A stretch of DNA of 64,000 nucleotides, taken from Kosakonia sacchari SP1 (GTDB taxonomy: Bacteria > Pseudomonadota > Gammaproteobacteria > Enterobacterales > Enterobacteriaceae). The stretch is from the NCBI RefSeq assembly GCF_000300455.3, contig NZ_CP007215.2, positions 1,984,001-2,048,000 on the forward strand. Direction: 5' to 3'. A program made the position numbers and the translations under genes. Under the pieces are notes generated by a model. The model made no database searches. It saw only the letters and a program-made list of their open reading frames with translations, and was not told where the DNA came from. Position 1 is the stretch's first letter. Every line of letters begins with the position of its first letter. Of this stretch, positions 18,530 to 29,462 are shown in pieces.

Positions 18530-20089
18530 ATGGAATTCTTAATGGATCCCTCGATTTGGGCGGGATTACTGACGCTGGTTGTTCTGGAAATTGTTCTCGG
18601 TATCGACAACCTGGTGTTTATTGCCATCCTTGCCGACAAACTGCCGCCGAAACAGCGTGATAAAGCGCGTCTTATTGGCCTGTCGCTTGCGCTGGTGATG
18701 CGACTGGGGCTGTTGTCGCTGATCTCGTGGATGGTCACGCTGACACAACCACTTTTTTCCGTCTGGGATTTCACCTTCTCCGGACGCGATCTGATTATGC
18801 TATTCGGCGGTGTGTTCCTGTTATTCAAGGCGACGACGGAACTGCATGAACGGCTGGAAAACCGCGAACATGACAGCGGGCACGGCAAAGGCTATGCCAG
18901 CTTCTGGGTGGTCGTCGTGCAGATCGTAATTCTTGACGCGGTGTTCTCACTTGATGCGGTCATCACCGCGGTGGGCATGGTCAATCACCTGCCGGTGATG
19001 ATGGCAGCTGTCGTTATTGCTATGGCAGTGATGCTGCTGGCGTCAAAACCACTGACGCGTTTTGTGAACCAACATCCCACAGTGGTCGTGCTCTGTCTGA
19101 GCTTCCTGCTGATGATCGGTTTGAGCCTGGTGGCTGAAGGTTTTGGCTTCCATATTCCGAAAGGTTACCTGTACGCGGCAATTGGTTTCTCTATCATTAT
19201 TGAGTTCTTTAACCAGATTGCGCGGCGGAACTTTATTCGCCATCAGTCACATCTGCCGCTGCGCGCCCGTACGGCTGATGCCATCCTGCGTTTGATGGGC
19301 GGCCGCCGTCAGTCGAACCCGCAAATCGAAGCGGATAGCCAGGCCTCTGTACCGGTGCCGGAAGGCGCGTTTGCGGAAGAAGAGCGTTATATGATTAACG
19401 GCGTATTAACGCTGGCCTCACGCTCGCTTCGTAGCATCATGACGCCGCGCGGTGATATCAGTTGGGTGGATGCCAATCTCGGCGTTGAACAGATCCGCCA
19501 ACAGCTGTTGTCCTCGCCGCACAGCCTGTTCCCGGTTTGCCGTGGCGAGCTGGATGAAGTCATCGGCATTGTGCGTGCGAAAGAGATACTGGTCGCGCTG
19601 GAAGAGGGCGTAGATGTCGCCGCCATCGCTTCGTCAACGCCAGCGATTGTCGTGCCGGAAACCCTGGATCCGATTAAGCTGCTGGCCGTATTGCGCCGGG
19701 CACGCGGGAGTTTCGTTATCGTTACCAATGAGTTCGGTGTCGTGCAGGGCCTGGTCACGCCGCTGGACGTGCTGGAGGCAATCGCTGGCGAATTCCCGGA
19801 TGCGGATGAAACGCCAGAAATTATTGCCGATGGTGACGGCTGGCTGGTCAAAGGCACCACAGATTTACATGCGCTGCAACACACGCTGGGCCTTGACAAC
19901 TTCATTGATGAAGACGAAGACATTGCCACCGTGGCCGGTCTGGTGATTGCCGCGCGAGGGCAAATCCCACCAGTGGGCGAAACCTTCGAAATGGCACCGT
20001 TGCATATCACCGTGATTGAAGCCAACGATTACCGTGTTGATCTGGTCCGTATTGTTAAAGAGCAAGCCGCTCTCGACGAAGAAGAGTAA
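18530..20089 (+). CDS. yoaE: TerC-family membrane protein with CBS and CorC domains, YoaE
   Basis: 519 residues. An N-terminal TerC domain with about seven membrane spans (1-235; acidic motif [13 protein letters not shown] and second motif [17 protein letters not shown]) is followed by a pair of CBS domains (about 300-425, [28 protein letters not shown]) and a CorC/HlyC domain at the end. TerC proteins such as Alx export manganese; the CBS/CorC tail suggests regulation by nucleotides. Substrate for YoaE itself is not known. It is convergent with pdeD, 3 bases apart. Confidence 0.95.
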   Translation: MEFLMDPSIWAGLLTLVVLEIVLGIDNLVFIAILADKLPPKQRDKARLIGLSLALVMRLGLLSLISWMVTLTQPLFSVWDFTFSGRDLIMLFGGVFLLFKATTELHERLENREHDSGHGKGYASFWVVVVQIVILDAVFSLDAVITAVGMVNHLPVMMAAVVIAMAVMLLASKPLTRFVNQHPTVVVLCLSFLLMIGLSLVAEGFGFHIPKGYLYAAIGFSIIIEFFNQIARRNFIRHQSHLPLRARTADAILRLMGGRRQSNPQIEADSQASVPVPEGAFAEEERYMINGVLTLASRSLRSIMTPRGDISWVDANLGVEQIRQQLLSSPHSLFPVCRGELDEVIGIVRAKEILVALEEGVDVAAIASSTPAIVVPETLDPIKLLAVLRRARGSFVIVTNEFGVVQGLVTPLDVLEAIAGEFPDADETPEIIADGDGWLVKGTTDLHALQHTLGLDNFIDEDEDIATVAGLVIAARGQIPPVGETFEMAPLHITVIEANDYRVDLVRIVKEQAALDEEE

Positions 20090-20092
20090 TCG

Positions 20093-21691
20093 TTATCCCG
20101 GCATTAACGGCGTGACATGGCCGTTATGCCGCTCCGGCGGCGGGGAGATATTCCCCGCTAGCCAGGCCGGAAAATCCTTCACCGGCATCGGTGCTGCAAA
20201 AAGAAACCCCTGCAACATATGCACACCCTGTTGACGTAAATACAGCGCTTGTTGCGTTGTCTCCACACCTTCCGCGACAAGCTCGATATTCAGCCGTTGG
20301 CCGAGCGCGATAATCATATCCGTCACCGTCGAGTTCACCGCATCTGTACCGATAGCCGCGGTATAAGACTTATCAATTTTCAGGATGTCCGGATGTAATT
20401 TCTCGAGCCACGAAAGTGAGCTATTACCCGTACCGAAATCATCAATGGCTATTTTCGCGCCATGGCGATGAAGTTCGCGCAGCATACGGGATTCGACATC
20501 CAGCAACGCATCACGCTCGGTGAGTTCAATGGTTAACTGCTGGGCGGGATTTTTGTTAAACCAGAGCTGGACGAGATCTTTTAGCAATTCACCGTGGCGC
20601 AAGTGGCTTGGCGCGGCGTTGATGCCGATATGAAAGTCAGGATCAGCAGGAAAGAGCGCCAGTTGACGCTGGGTCTCAGCCAGCACATAACGTGTCAGCG
20701 GGGCAATCAGATGCTGCTCTTCGGCAATCGGGATAAATATCTCCGGCGAAATCCATCCCTGGCGTGGGTTGTGCCAGCGCAACAAAATTTCGACGCCCGC
20801 ACACTGCATGTTGTGTGCATTGAGCAATGGCTGGCAAAACAGCTCAAACTCATGCCCGGCAAGCCCGAGGTTTATCTCACGGGAAAAGCTCATGCGGCTG
20901 GCGGTGGCAAACCAGGCAATAAAACCGGTCAATAAACTCATCATCAGCGCCAGAGGCAACTGCGAAGGCAAATGCCACAGCGCCAGTCGCGTAGAACCCG
21001 GCCCGGTAACGCTAATGGTAAAAGGAAAATGGGCAGAAGCCCGTTGGTAGCGCTTTTCGTTTTCCAGCGGCGGTAAATTATCCAGCACACCTTTGCCTTC
21101 GACCAGATGTTTGCCGCCTACGCTGAGGCTGACGCTGGTAATTAATGGCGCTTGCGGCTCCAGCATTAAATTACTCAGCAGCTCAATATTTACCGCCTCC
21201 ATCACGCCACTTTGCCCGTCTTCACTGGTGGGATACCACATGATCAAAATAGGGCGATCTTTTAACAGTGACTGGTCAGTGGTGAGCACCAGTTTTTGCG
21301 AACGTGAAGGCAGAGAGGGTTGAAGCTGATGAATGGCAACATCACGCTGGCCAAAAATACTCGAACAGTAGAGCGTTCCGTTTTGAATCAGACCGATAGA
21401 TCGCACGGTTTGCAGGCTTGCGGCCAGCTTGCGAAGCTGCAGGTGAATATCGCTGCAGGGGATGCCAACCAGCGGCACCAGCACACTGCGACCCGCTTCC
21501 AGCGGCAGCATCAATCGTTCAAGGGTTTTGACCGCGTGGTTGGTAAAGGCGTAAACACGCTGATGATTTAAATTACGCTCCGAAATAAAGCGAAACGTGA
21601 GGGTTAAAAATAGTGCGACAGCGCCAACCAGCACGCAAACAATGGCGCGCCGTCGTCGGTAACTTTTAATGATCCGTTGAGCCGTCTGCAT
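20093..21691 (-). CDS. pdeD: Cyclic-di-GMP phosphodiesterase PdeD (YoaD), CSS-EAL type
   Basis: 532 residues from the ATG at 21691 (MQTAQRIIKSYRRRR), which matches E. coli; an in-frame extension to 21739 lacks support. Two membrane segments (about 17-37 and 235-255) enclose a periplasmic CSS domain with the Cys-Ser-Ser motif (TLYCSSIFG). The EAL domain has VEILLRW in place of the EAL signature, then ELTERDALL, DDFGTGNSSLSWL, LKIDKSYT and LVAEGVETT, so metal-binding and catalytic residues are kept. In related proteins DsbA/DsbB redox state controls stability through the CSS cysteines. Confidence 0.94.
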   Translation of the reverse strand: MQTAQRIIKSYRRRRAIVCVLVGAVALFLTLTFRFISERNLNHQRVYAFTNHAVKTLERLMLPLEAGRSVLVPLVGIPCSDIHLQLRKLAASLQTVRSIGLIQNGTLYCSSIFGQRDVAIHQLQPSLPSRSQKLVLTTDQSLLKDRPILIMWYPTSEDGQSGVMEAVNIELLSNLMLEPQAPLITSVSLSVGGKHLVEGKGVLDNLPPLENEKRYQRASAHFPFTISVTGPGSTRLALWHLPSQLPLALMMSLLTGFIAWFATASRMSFSREINLGLAGHEFELFCQPLLNAHNMQCAGVEILLRWHNPRQGWISPEIFIPIAEEQHLIAPLTRYVLAETQRQLALFPADPDFHIGINAAPSHLRHGELLKDLVQLWFNKNPAQQLTIELTERDALLDVESRMLRELHRHGAKIAIDDFGTGNSSLSWLEKLHPDILKIDKSYTAAIGTDAVNSTVTDMIIALGQRLNIELVAEGVETTQQALYLRQQGVHMLQGFLFAAPMPVKDFPAWLAGNISPPPERHNGHVTPLMPG

Positions 21692-21807
21692 GCCGCTGCC
21701 GCCTGTAAAATCCCTGGCCTGATTTCCATGCCAGAACACTCAAAGTGTAGTGGGGAATTACCGAAGCGACGATAAATCGGTGAAAGATCACTCAACTGCA
21801 GTAAAGG

Positions 21808-21841
21808 TTAAAAAAAACGCCGTTCGGCTGAACGGCGTTGA
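21808..21841 (-). terminator. Rho-independent terminator of sdaA
   Basis: On the minus strand, stem AACGCCGTTC / GAACGGCGTT with an AGCC loop, followed by a T run, starting about 10 bases after the sdaA stop. Confidence 0.9.
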
Positions 21842-21851
21842 TAAGCAAGAA

Positions 21852-23216
21852 TTAATCACACTGTACTTTGATGGCAAGCCCACCACGCGATGTTTCGCGG
21901 TATTTGGCGTTCATATCTTTGCCGGTCTCATACATTGTTTCGATCACTTTATCGAGCGAGACGCGCGGCGCACTGGTACGGCGCATGGCCATGCGCGAGG
22001 CGTTAATCGCTTTTACCGAAGCAATGGCGTTACGCTCAATGCACGGTACTTGCACTTGTCCGGCCACCGGGTCGCAGGTCAGACCCAGGTTGTGTTCCAT
22101 GCCAATTTCCGCCGCCACGCAGACCTGTTCCGGGCTGGCCCCCAGCAGTTCTGCCAGGCCCGCCGCCGCCATCGAACAGGCAACGCCCACTTCGCCCTGG
22201 CAGCCAACTTCGGCACCAGAAATGGAGGCGTTCATTTTGTACAATGCGCCGATGGCGCCAGCAGCGAGGAAATAGCGGATATAAATATCCGGGCTGACGG
22301 ACTCAATAAAGTGGTCGTAATAGGCCAGTACAGCCGGAACGATGCCGCAGGCACCGTTAGTTGGCGCAGTTACCACGCGACCACCGGCGGCGTTTTCTTC
22401 GTTAACCGCCAGCGCAAACATATTCACCCAGTCGATAACGTTCATCGGATCGCTGGAGAGCTTATCACTGGAAACCAGCATACGACGCAGTGCGGAAGCG
22501 CGGCGCGGAACGCGCAGTGGCCCCGGCAGCACGCCTTCTGTATTCATGCCGCGATCGATACAGGCGCGCATGGTTGACCAGACATTACCGAAATACTCTT
22601 CAATCTCTTTTTTCGAGTGCAATGCCAGTTCGTTCTGCATCACCATGCCAGAAAGCGACAAACCGGTTTCTTTGCAATACTCCAGCATCTGGGTCGCGGA
22701 ATTGAACGGATAAGGGACATTGACCGAGCTGGTGGTCTCTTTACCAAAATGCTCTTCATCGACGATAAACCCCCCGCCGATGGAATAGTAGGTTTTGCTG
22801 TAGATAGCGTTTTCGCCATTCAGCGCGGTGATGCGCATGCCGTTTTCATGCAGCGACAGGTTATCGCTGTGAAAACGCATTCCGTCATCTTTCGGGAAAT
22901 CGACTTCATGACGCCCCTGCGCCAGCAGCAGACGACCGCGGTTTTCCACATCACGGATAAAACCCGGGATTGCATCGATATCGACGGTGGCTGGCTCATT
23001 GCCCGCCAGCCCCATAATAATGGCGATATCGGTATGGTGGCCTTTCCCGGTAAGGGAGAGCGAGCCGTACACATCAACCACCACGCGGGTGACGTTATCC
23101 AGCAATCCTTTTTCGACCAGGTCATCGACGAACTGCTTACCGGCCTTCATCGGGCCTACAGTGTGGGAAGATGAGGGACCAATCCCCACCTTAAACATGT
23201 CGAATAGACTAATCAC
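21852..23216 (-). CDS. sdaA: L-serine dehydratase (deaminase) SdaA
   Basis: 454 residues from a GTG start at 23216 with CAGGAG 8 bases upstream, as in E. coli. It has the beta domain (SLFDMFKVGIGPSSSHTVGP) and alpha domain with cysteines for the 4Fe-4S cluster (TNGACGIVP, VGCQGEVGVACS, GLTCDPVAG) in one chain. It deaminates L-serine to pyruvate and ammonia in the cytoplasm. In E. coli it is activated by glycine and leucine via Lrp; no Lrp site could be assigned here. Single-gene unit. Confidence 0.98.
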   Translation of the reverse strand: MISLFDMFKVGIGPSSSHTVGPMKAGKQFVDDLVEKGLLDNVTRVVVDVYGSLSLTGKGHHTDIAIIMGLAGNEPATVDIDAIPGFIRDVENRGRLLLAQGRHEVDFPKDDGMRFHSDNLSLHENGMRITALNGENAIYSKTYYSIGGGFIVDEEHFGKETTSSVNVPYPFNSATQMLEYCKETGLSLSGMVMQNELALHSKKEIEEYFGNVWSTMRACIDRGMNTEGVLPGPLRVPRRASALRRMLVSSDKLSSDPMNVIDWVNMFALAVNEENAAGGRVVTAPTNGACGIVPAVLAYYDHFIESVSPDIYIRYFLAAGAIGALYKMNASISGAEVGCQGEVGVACSMAAAGLAELLGASPEQVCVAAEIGMEHNLGLTCDPVAGQVQVPCIERNAIASVKAINASRMAMRRTSAPRVSLDKVIETMYETGKDMNAKYRETSRGGLAIKVQCD

Positions 23217-23390
23217 ATTAACGCTCCTGACAGGGTTACCGGCGTTTCCAGTAACGATGTAATAACTGCGCATAGTGTAAGAGGGAAGGCCATCATCAGC
23301 TCAACTATTCACATGAATTAAACTAATGGCTAACCCTGATTTTACTAATAGCGCGTACGCTGTCACAAAAGTGCTATGTGTAAAGTATAG

Positions 23391-23969
23391 TCAAGGTCTG
23401 CGCCCAATTTGCAGCGCCAGCGAGCGAATAATTCCCGCCGTCATGCCCCAGACAAAATAATGCTGATACCAGGACAACCACACCCGATGCGCATTGCCGT
23501 GGCGGTGGATATCCAGAGGATGATAGCGACCAAGACGCAGTGCTTCGGCGAGCGGCATTTCAAACACCGCGGCCACTTCATCTTCACTGGCGTGATAGGG
23601 TAAATCCGGCGGGATAATGCCCACTATCGGCGTAACCTGAAAACCGGTCACGCTATCAACTGGCGGCAAAACGCCAATCACTTCAACGGCCTCGGGCGGA
23701 ATGGCGACTTCTTCCTGCGCCTCACGCAGCGCCGCAGCGATTAGCGACGCATCCGTGCTGTCAACCGCGCCACCGGGGAACGCCACCTGACCAGCGTGCT
23801 TGCGAAGCAGCGGCGAGCGTTGCGTCAGTAATAAGCCGGGCTGCTCACGGCGCACCACCGGCACCAGCACCGCCGCCTGACGTGTATTCGCCACCGCCGG
23901 GTTGAGTTGCGGGCGTAAAAGCTGAAAGCGCGATAAAAAATCATCCAGAGTTAAAGCCGGTTGCTCCAC
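23391..23969 (-). CDS. nudL: Nudix hydrolase NudL (YeaB), probable CoA pyrophosphatase
   Basis: 192 residues. The Nudix box is complete ([25 protein letters not shown], as parts [10 protein letters not shown] and REAQEEV) and is preceded by the [21 protein letters not shown] block seen in CoA-hydrolysing Nudix enzymes. Likely splits coenzyme A to phosphopantetheine and 3',5'-ADP. It starts 3 bases after the pabB stop and is surely cotranscribed with it. Confidence 0.93.
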   Translation of the reverse strand: MEQPALTLDDFLSRFQLLRPQLNPAVANTRQAAVLVPVVRREQPGLLLTQRSPLLRKHAGQVAFPGGAVDSTDASLIAAALREAQEEVAIPPEAVEVIGVLPPVDSVTGFQVTPIVGIIPPDLPYHASEDEVAAVFEMPLAEALRLGRYHPLDIHRHGNAHRVWLSWYQHYFVWGMTAGIIRSLALQIGRRP

Positions 23970-23972
23970 GAA

Positions 23973-25325
23973 TCATCTCTCCAGTTGCCGCAGGATACGG
24001 TTAACTTTATCAAAAGTTTCCTGATATTCCGCCTCTTCCTGGCTGTCGGCCACAATGCCGCCGCCTGCGGAACAGTAAATTTTCCCCGCACAGGCACTGA
24101 GGGTGCGAATTGTGATGCTGGTATCCATGTTCCCGCAGAAACTGAGATAGCCAATCGAGCCGCACCAGGCGTTACGCCGCTGCGGTTCAAGTTCATCGAT
24201 AATTTCCATCGCCCGCACTTTCGGTGCGCCGGTGATCGAGCCGCCCGGAAACGCGGCGCGCAGCAGATCGCTGGCATGGCGCCCGGCGGGCAATTTTGCC
24301 GTTACGGTGCTGACCAGATGGTGGACGGCAGGAAAAGGTTCAACCACGAAAAGTTCCGGCACGCGCACCGAACCCGGTGTCGCCACGCGACCGATATCGT
24401 TACGCATCAAATCAACAATCATCAGGTTTTCGGCCTGGTCTTTCGCAGAGGTGGCGAGTTTCTGTGCTTGCTGCGCATCTGCCTGCGGGTCGGCAAGTCT
24501 TGGCAATGTGCCTTTAATCGGGCGCGTTTCGATATTGTCGCGTTCAAGGCGAATAAAACGCTCCGGCGACAGGCTCAGGATCGCGCCGTGTTCAAGGCGC
24601 AAAAAAGCGCTGAACGGCGCGCGGTTTTCACGGTTAAGTTGGGTAAACGCCAGCCACTCATCCCCGCAATAATTCGCTGCAAAACGTTGCGCCAGATTGA
24701 CCTGGTAGCAGTCGCCGCTGTGTAACCACGCCTGAACCTGACGGAATTTTTCGCCATATTCGCGACGCGTCATATTGGCCTGCCAGGCGGATGTCAGCCG
24801 AAACGCCTGGCGCTGCGGTTCACGTTGCGCCTGTAACCATGCCAGCCTTGTGTTAACATCGCGATGGCTGAGCAACGTCACACGTTGCAACTGATGGTCG
24901 ACAACCAGCGCCCAGTCATAAATCCCGACTGCCATATCCGCAATGCTAATGTCCTGTTCGGCAATCGCGGGCAGTTCTTCGAAGCGGCGGCCTAAATCAT
25001 AGCCAAACAGCCCCAGCGCACCGCCCTGAAACGGCAGATCGGCATGAGGTTCACATCGAAAGGGGTAGGCATCCAGACGCTGTTGTAGCAGGTGTAGCGG
25101 ATCTTCCAACGATATCTCGCTACCATTAAGGGTCGTTGCCTCGCCGCGCGTCGTCAGCGTCTCCAGCGGATCGGCCACCACAATATCAAAACGATTGTGC
25201 GGATGTTTAGCATGGCCAGAATGCAACAGCATAGCCCAGGGCTGGTGGCTAAGTGGGGCAAAGTAGTGTTCGGCGGCGTCCTGGCGCCACGGCAGCGAAA
25301 TAACGGCGGGGGATAACGTCTTCAT
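23973..25325 (-). CDS. pabB: Aminodeoxychorismate synthase component I, PabB
   Basis: 450 residues. It belongs to the chorismate-using family, with C-terminal motifs RPIKGTLPR, LMIVDLMRNDIGRV and FPGGSITGAPKVRAMEIIDELE. The PIKGT lysine is the family's nucleophile in PabB-type enzymes. With PabA it makes 4-amino-4-deoxychorismate, the precursor of p-aminobenzoate and folate. Cotranscribed with nudL. A long antisense frame covers its C-terminal half and is not a gene. Confidence 0.97.
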   Translation of the reverse strand: MKTLSPAVISLPWRQDAAEHYFAPLSHQPWAMLLHSGHAKHPHNRFDIVVADPLETLTTRGEATTLNGSEISLEDPLHLLQQRLDAYPFRCEPHADLPFQGGALGLFGYDLGRRFEELPAIAEQDISIADMAVGIYDWALVVDHQLQRVTLLSHRDVNTRLAWLQAQREPQRQAFRLTSAWQANMTRREYGEKFRQVQAWLHSGDCYQVNLAQRFAANYCGDEWLAFTQLNRENRAPFSAFLRLEHGAILSLSPERFIRLERDNIETRPIKGTLPRLADPQADAQQAQKLATSAKDQAENLMIVDLMRNDIGRVATPGSVRVPELFVVEPFPAVHHLVSTVTAKLPAGRHASDLLRAAFPGGSITGAPKVRAMEIIDELEPQRRNAWCGSIGYLSFCGNMDTSITIRTLSACAGKIYCSAGGGIVADSQEEAEYQETFDKVNRILRQLER

Positions 25326-25409
25326 TGATCCTGACTCATGTGCGTCTGCGCTGGTGAAGCGCGCCGACGCATGGAATAATTAGCGCCAACAATTTAGCAG
25401 GAGTTGACA

Positions 25410-25592
25410 ATGTTTGCAGGTTTACCTTCCCTCAGCCACGAGCAACAGCAAAAAGCGGTAGAGCGTATTCAGGAATTAATGTCCGGTGGCATGAGCAGCG
25501 GGCAGGCGATTGCGCAGGTTGCTGAAGAGTTACGCGCCAGCCATACCGGCGAACGGATTGTGGCGCGCTTTGAAGATGACGATGACGAGTAA
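25410..25592 (+). CDS. yoaH: UPF0181 small protein YoaH
   Basis: 60 residues from the ATG at 25410, with GCAGGAGTTGACA upstream; an in-frame TTG two codons earlier sits inside the ribosome site. The charged, soluble protein ([28 protein letters not shown]...FEDDDDE) matches YoaH. Function unknown. Its stop (TAA) directly touches the stop of the convergent yoaB with no base between. Confidence 0.93.
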
Positions 25593-25937
25593 TTAGACTG
25601 CGGCGATGATTTTGATTTCCACTTTATAACGCGGGTTCATCAGTTTTGCCTGCACGGTGCAGCGCACCGGTGCATGGCCCGCCACAACCCAGGCATCCCA
25701 CGCTTTATTCATGGCGGCGAAGTCGCCGTCATCGGCCAGAAAAATGGTGGCATCAAGAATCTGCGTTTTATCGCTGCCTTGCTTGTGCAGAACCGCATCT
25801 ATTTGCGCCAGCGTATTGGCCGTCTGTTCAAACGCATCGGCATCGAGGTTTTCCGGCACGCCAGTGTAGTAAAGCGTCTGGTTGTGAATAACCACATCAG
25901 ACCAGCGGGTTTCCGCATCAATACGCTTAATTGTCAT
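25593..25937 (-). CDS. yoaB: RidA/YjgF-family protein YoaB
   Basis: 114 residues from the ATG at 25937, preceded by AAGGAACAGATA. The long in-frame extension upstream lies in the yoaA promoter area and is not used in E. coli. It has the RidA fold markers VIHNQTLYYTGVPE, ILDATIFLADDGDFAAMN and the arginine in APVRCTVQA that binds carboxylates in RidA enamine deaminases. Likely removes reactive enamines or imines, but the substrate of YoaB itself is not known. Confidence 0.93.
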   Translation of the reverse strand: MTIKRIDAETRWSDVVIHNQTLYYTGVPENLDADAFEQTANTLAQIDAVLHKQGSDKTQILDATIFLADDGDFAAMNKAWDAWVVAGHAPVRCTVQAKLMNPRYKVEIKIIAAV

Positions 25938-26050
25938 TATCTGTTCCTTCTTATTTGCCATGAATTCGCGGGCAAGAGTGCCATAAAAACCTGGCTGGCG
26001 TAAATCCGCTCGCCCTGACATAATCACTGGCGATTTAACCTGGGGGTAGT

Positions 26051-27961
26051 GTGACGGACGATTTTGCAACAGACGGCCAGTTAGCCAAAGCCATTGCGGG
26101 ATTCAAACCGCGTGAACCGCAGCGCCAGATGGCGCAAGCCGTCACACAGGCGATTGAGAATACGCAGCCGCTGGTGGTGGAAGCGGGCACCGGTACTGGT
26201 AAAACCTACGCCTACCTTGCCCCTGCGCTGCGCGCCGGGAAAAAAGTGATTATCTCCACCGGTTCGAAAGCCTTGCAGGATCAGCTTTACAGCCGCGATT
26301 TACCTACCGTCGCCAAAGCGCTTGAGTTCACCGGACGCACGGCGTTGCTGAAAGGGCGCTCCAACTACCTCTGTATTGAACGTCTCGAACAGCAAGCGCT
26401 GGCAGGCGGCGATCTTCCTGTACAAACCCTCAGCGATGTAATTTTGCTACGCTCCTGGTCGAATCAAACCACCGATGGTGACATCAGTACCTGCGTCAGT
26501 GTGGCGGAAGATTCTCAGGCGTGGCCGCTGGTGACCAGCACCAACGACAACTGTCTGGGCAGCGACTGCCCGATGTACAAAGACTGTTTCGTGGTCAAAG
26601 CGCGCAAAAAAGCGATGGATGCCGATGTGGTGGTGGTCAACCACCATCTGTTTCTTGCCGATATGGTGGTGAAAGAGAGTGGTTTCGGTGAGCTGATCCC
26701 GGAAGCCGAAGTGATGATCTTTGACGAAGCGCACCAGCTTCCTGATATCGCCAGCCAGTATTTTGGTCAGTCACTCTCCAGCCGCCAGCTTCTCGATCTC
26801 GCAAAAGATTTCACCATCGCCTATCGCACCGAACTGAAAGATACCGCACAGTTACAGAAGTGCGCCGACCGTCTGGCGCAAAGCACACAAGATTTTCGCC
26901 TGCAGTTAGGTGAGCCGGGTTATCGCGGTAACCTGCGCGAGCTGCTGGCGGATGCGCATATTCAACGTGCGCTGTTGCTGCTCGATGATGCGCTGGAACT
27001 CTGTTACGACGTGGCGAAGCTGTCGCTGGGCCGCTCTGCACTGCTGGATGCCGCGTTCGAACGCGCGACGACATATCGTGCGAGGCTGAAACGACTCAAA
27101 GAGATCAACCAGCCAGGTTACAGCTACTGGTATGAATGCACGTCACGTAACTTCACGCTGGCGTTAACGCCGCTGACCGTAGCGGATAAGTTTACCGAGG
27201 TGATGGCGCAGAAAAAGGGTAGCTGGATTTTCACTTCTGCAACGCTTTCGGTGAATGACGATCTGCACCATTTTACCGCGCGGCTTGGCATTGAAGGGGC
27301 GCAATCGCTGTTGCTGCCAAGCCCCTTTGACTATGAACGCCAGGCCTTGCTGTGTGTACCGCGCAATCTTCCGCAGACCAATCAGCCAGGCGCTGCACGT
27401 CAGCTGGCGGCGATGCTCAGGCCGATGATCGAAGCCAACAATGGCCGCTGTTTTATGCTGTGTACTTCGCACGCCATGATGCGCGATCTCGCCGAGCAAT
27501 TTCGCGCCACCATGACCCTGCCCGTATTGCTGCAGGGAGAAACCAGCAAAGGGCAACTGTTGCAGCAATTTGTGAATGCCGGTAATGCGTTACTGGTGGC
27601 AACCAGCAGCTTCTGGGAAGGGGTAGACGTGCGTGGCGATACGTTATCGCTGGTCATTATTGATAAGCTGCCGTTTACATCCCCGGAAGATCCGTTGTTA
27701 AAAGCGCGGATGGAAGATTGCCGCCTGCGCGGGGGCGATCCCTTTGATGAAGTTCAATTGCCGGATGCGGTTATTACCCTGAAACAGGGCGTCGGGCGCT
27801 TGATACGTGATATTGACGATCGCGGCGTGCTGGTCATTTGCGATAATCGTCTGGTGATGCGTCCGTACGGCGCGGTGTTTCTTGCCAGCCTGCCGCCTGC
27901 GCCGCGAACCCGTGATATTCGCCGCGCGGTTGAATTCCTTGCCTCGCCCCCGGCGGAGTAA
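26051..27961 (+). CDS. yoaA: DinG-like iron-sulfur DNA helicase YoaA
   Basis: 636 residues, the E. coli length, from a GTG at 26051 after GGGGGTAGT. Motifs in order: Q-like block [14 protein letters not shown], Walker A AGTGTGKT near 47-53, iron-sulfur cysteines ([20 protein letters not shown]), DEAH box ([10 protein letters not shown]), and C-terminal [13 protein letters not shown] and QGVGRLIRD. YoaA is an XPD/Rad3-type 5'-3' helicase that works with the HolC subunit of polymerase III in repair of stalled forks. Confidence 0.97.
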   Translation: MTDDFATDGQLAKAIAGFKPREPQRQMAQAVTQAIENTQPLVVEAGTGTGKTYAYLAPALRAGKKVIISTGSKALQDQLYSRDLPTVAKALEFTGRTALLKGRSNYLCIERLEQQALAGGDLPVQTLSDVILLRSWSNQTTDGDISTCVSVAEDSQAWPLVTSTNDNCLGSDCPMYKDCFVVKARKKAMDADVVVVNHHLFLADMVVKESGFGELIPEAEVMIFDEAHQLPDIASQYFGQSLSSRQLLDLAKDFTIAYRTELKDTAQLQKCADRLAQSTQDFRLQLGEPGYRGNLRELLADAHIQRALLLLDDALELCYDVAKLSLGRSALLDAAFERATTYRARLKRLKEINQPGYSYWYECTSRNFTLALTPLTVADKFTEVMAQKKGSWIFTSATLSVNDDLHHFTARLGIEGAQSLLLPSPFDYERQALLCVPRNLPQTNQPGAARQLAAMLRPMIEANNGRCFMLCTSHAMMRDLAEQFRATMTLPVLLQGETSKGQLLQQFVNAGNALLVATSSFWEGVDVRGDTLSLVIIDKLPFTSPEDPLLKARMEDCRLRGGDPFDEVQLPDAVITLKQGVGRLIRDIDDRGVLVICDNRLVMRPYGAVFLASLPPAPRTRDIRRAVEFLASPPAE

Positions 27962-28019
27962 TTTTCTGCGGACTGTGGTAAGATGCGCGCCATTTTGTTT
28001 TTCATGGACCGCTATACCC

Positions 28020-28715
28020 ATGCGCATTCTGGCTATTGATACTGCCACAGAAGCTTGTTCTGTCGCCTTATGGAACGATGGAACGACCTTCGCACACTTC
28101 GAACTTTGCCCACGTGAACACACGCAACGCATTCTGCCGCTGGTCAGGGATGTGCTTGGCGATGCTGAACTTAAACTGACGCAGCTGGACGCACTGGCTT
28201 TTGGTCGTGGCCCGGGAAGTTTTACCGGCGTGCGCATTGGCATTGGCATTGCGCAGGGGCTGGCGCTCGGCGCTGAACTGCCGATGATTGGCGTGTCAAC
28301 GCTGGCGACGATGGCGCAAGGCGCGTGGCGCAAAACGGGCGCGACCCGCGTACTGGCAGCGATTGACGCACGAATGGGCGAAGTCTATTGGGCAGAGTAT
28401 CAGCGCGATGAAAATGGCGTCTGGCACGGCGAAGAGACGGAAGCAGTAGTAAAACCGCAAGCCGTAACCGAACGTCTGCAACACCTGGATGGCGAGTGGG
28501 CGATGGTCGGTACTGGCTGGCCCGCATGGCCTGAGATGAGCAACAACAGTAGGGCAACCCTGCGCGACGGCGAGATTTTATTGCCCGCCGCGGAAGATAT
28601 GCTGCCCATCGCTCGACAACTACTGGCTGCGCAGAAAACCGTCGCTGTTGAACATGCCGAGCCGGTTTATTTGCGTAACGAAGTGGCATGGAAGAAACTT
28701 CCTGGCCGGGAATGA
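28020..28715 (+). CDS. tsaB: tRNA threonylcarbamoyladenosine complex protein TsaB
   Basis: 231 residues from the ATG at 28020 ([17 protein letters not shown]). It has the ASKHA ATPase-like fold with the inactive active site typical of TsaB, plus the conserved [22 protein letters not shown] block ([13 protein letters not shown]). TsaB is the scaffold for TsaD and TsaE in making t6A37 in tRNAs that read ANN codons; essential in E. coli. It is 58 bases after yoaA and 36 before yeaY. Confidence 0.97.
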   Translation: MRILAIDTATEACSVALWNDGTTFAHFELCPREHTQRILPLVRDVLGDAELKLTQLDALAFGRGPGSFTGVRIGIGIAQGLALGAELPMIGVSTLATMAQGAWRKTGATRVLAAIDARMGEVYWAEYQRDENGVWHGEETEAVVKPQAVTERLQHLDGEWAMVGTGWPAWPEMSNNSRATLRDGEILLPAAEDMLPIARQLLAAQKTVAVEHAEPVYLRNEVAWKKLPGRE

Positions 28716-28751
28716 ATCTCAGTAGTATCCACTGGGGTAAGGAGTCGCATC

Positions 28752-29345
28752 ATGGCGGGTCAAAAAAAGGTTGTGCGCGGATTGCTGGCTGGGCTGGCGA
28801 TCGCGGTATTAAGCGGTTGTGTTTCTGTGCCTGACGCGATTAAAGGAACCAGTCCCACGCCGCAGGATGATTTAGTGCGGGTGATGAGTGCGCCGTCGCT
28901 GTATGTCGGCCAGGAAGCCCGTTTCGGCGGTAAAGTCGTTGATATCCAGAATCAGCAGGGGAAAACCCGGCTTGAGATTGCTGCCGTACCGCTCGACAGC
29001 GGTGCGCGTCCGATTTTAGGCGAACCCTCCGTCGGGCGTATCTTTGCCGACGTGAACGGTTTTCTCGATCCTGTCGATTTCCGCAATCAACTGGTGACCG
29101 TGGTTGGCCCGATAACCGGCACGGCCGACGGCAAAATTGGCAATGCACCGTATAAATTTATGGTCATGCAGGCGGAAGGTTACAAACGCTGGCGGTTAAC
29201 CCAGCAGGTGATGTTGCCGCCGCAGCCTATCGACCCGTGGTACTGGGGGCCGGGGCCGCACCCACGCGCGTGGCACGGTGGGTACGGCGGATGGGGCTGG
29301 TTCCCACCCGAACCTGCGCGAGTCGAGACGGTCGTAACAGAGTAA
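28752..29345 (+). CDS. yeaY: Slp-family outer membrane lipoprotein YeaY
   Basis: 197 residues. A lipoprotein signal with lipobox LSGC puts the lipidated cysteine at residue 22 or 23; the next residue is Val, so outer membrane sorting is likely. The body matches Slp/YeaY ([28 protein letters not shown]), and the tail is rich in Gly, Trp and Pro. Slp relatives are induced by stress and starvation. In E. coli yeaY is a sigma-E-type envelope-stress gene; no such promoter was assigned here. Terminator follows. Confidence 0.94.
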   Translation: MAGQKKVVRGLLAGLAIAVLSGCVSVPDAIKGTSPTPQDDLVRVMSAPSLYVGQEARFGGKVVDIQNQQGKTRLEIAAVPLDSGARPILGEPSVGRIFADVNGFLDPVDFRNQLVTVVGPITGTADGKIGNAPYKFMVMQAEGYKRWRLTQQVMLPPQPIDPWYWGPGPHPRAWHGGYGGWGWFPPEPARVETVVTE

Positions 29346-29365
29346 TTTCTTGTTTTATCAGGAAA

Positions 29366-29396
29366 ACGAAACAGCGGCTAAGCCGCTGTTTTTTAT
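29366..29396 (+). terminator. Rho-independent terminator after yeaY
   Basis: Stem AAACAGCGGC / GCCGCTGTTT with a 3-base loop and a following T run, 25 bases after the yeaY stop. Confidence 0.9.
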
Positions 29397-29462
29397 ATTG
29401 GGCTTTGTATAAGAAAAATAATTAGTGACGCGCTTCGCAACCTTCAATCCGCTTAATTAATA

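Noticed and set aside
21750-22577. 275-codon open frame antisense to sdaA and its terminator
   Set aside because: Runs through the sdaA terminator and catalytic domain; no family likeness.
23961-24725. 254-codon open frame antisense to pabB
   Set aside because: Lies inside pabB, no ribosome site and no likeness to a known protein.
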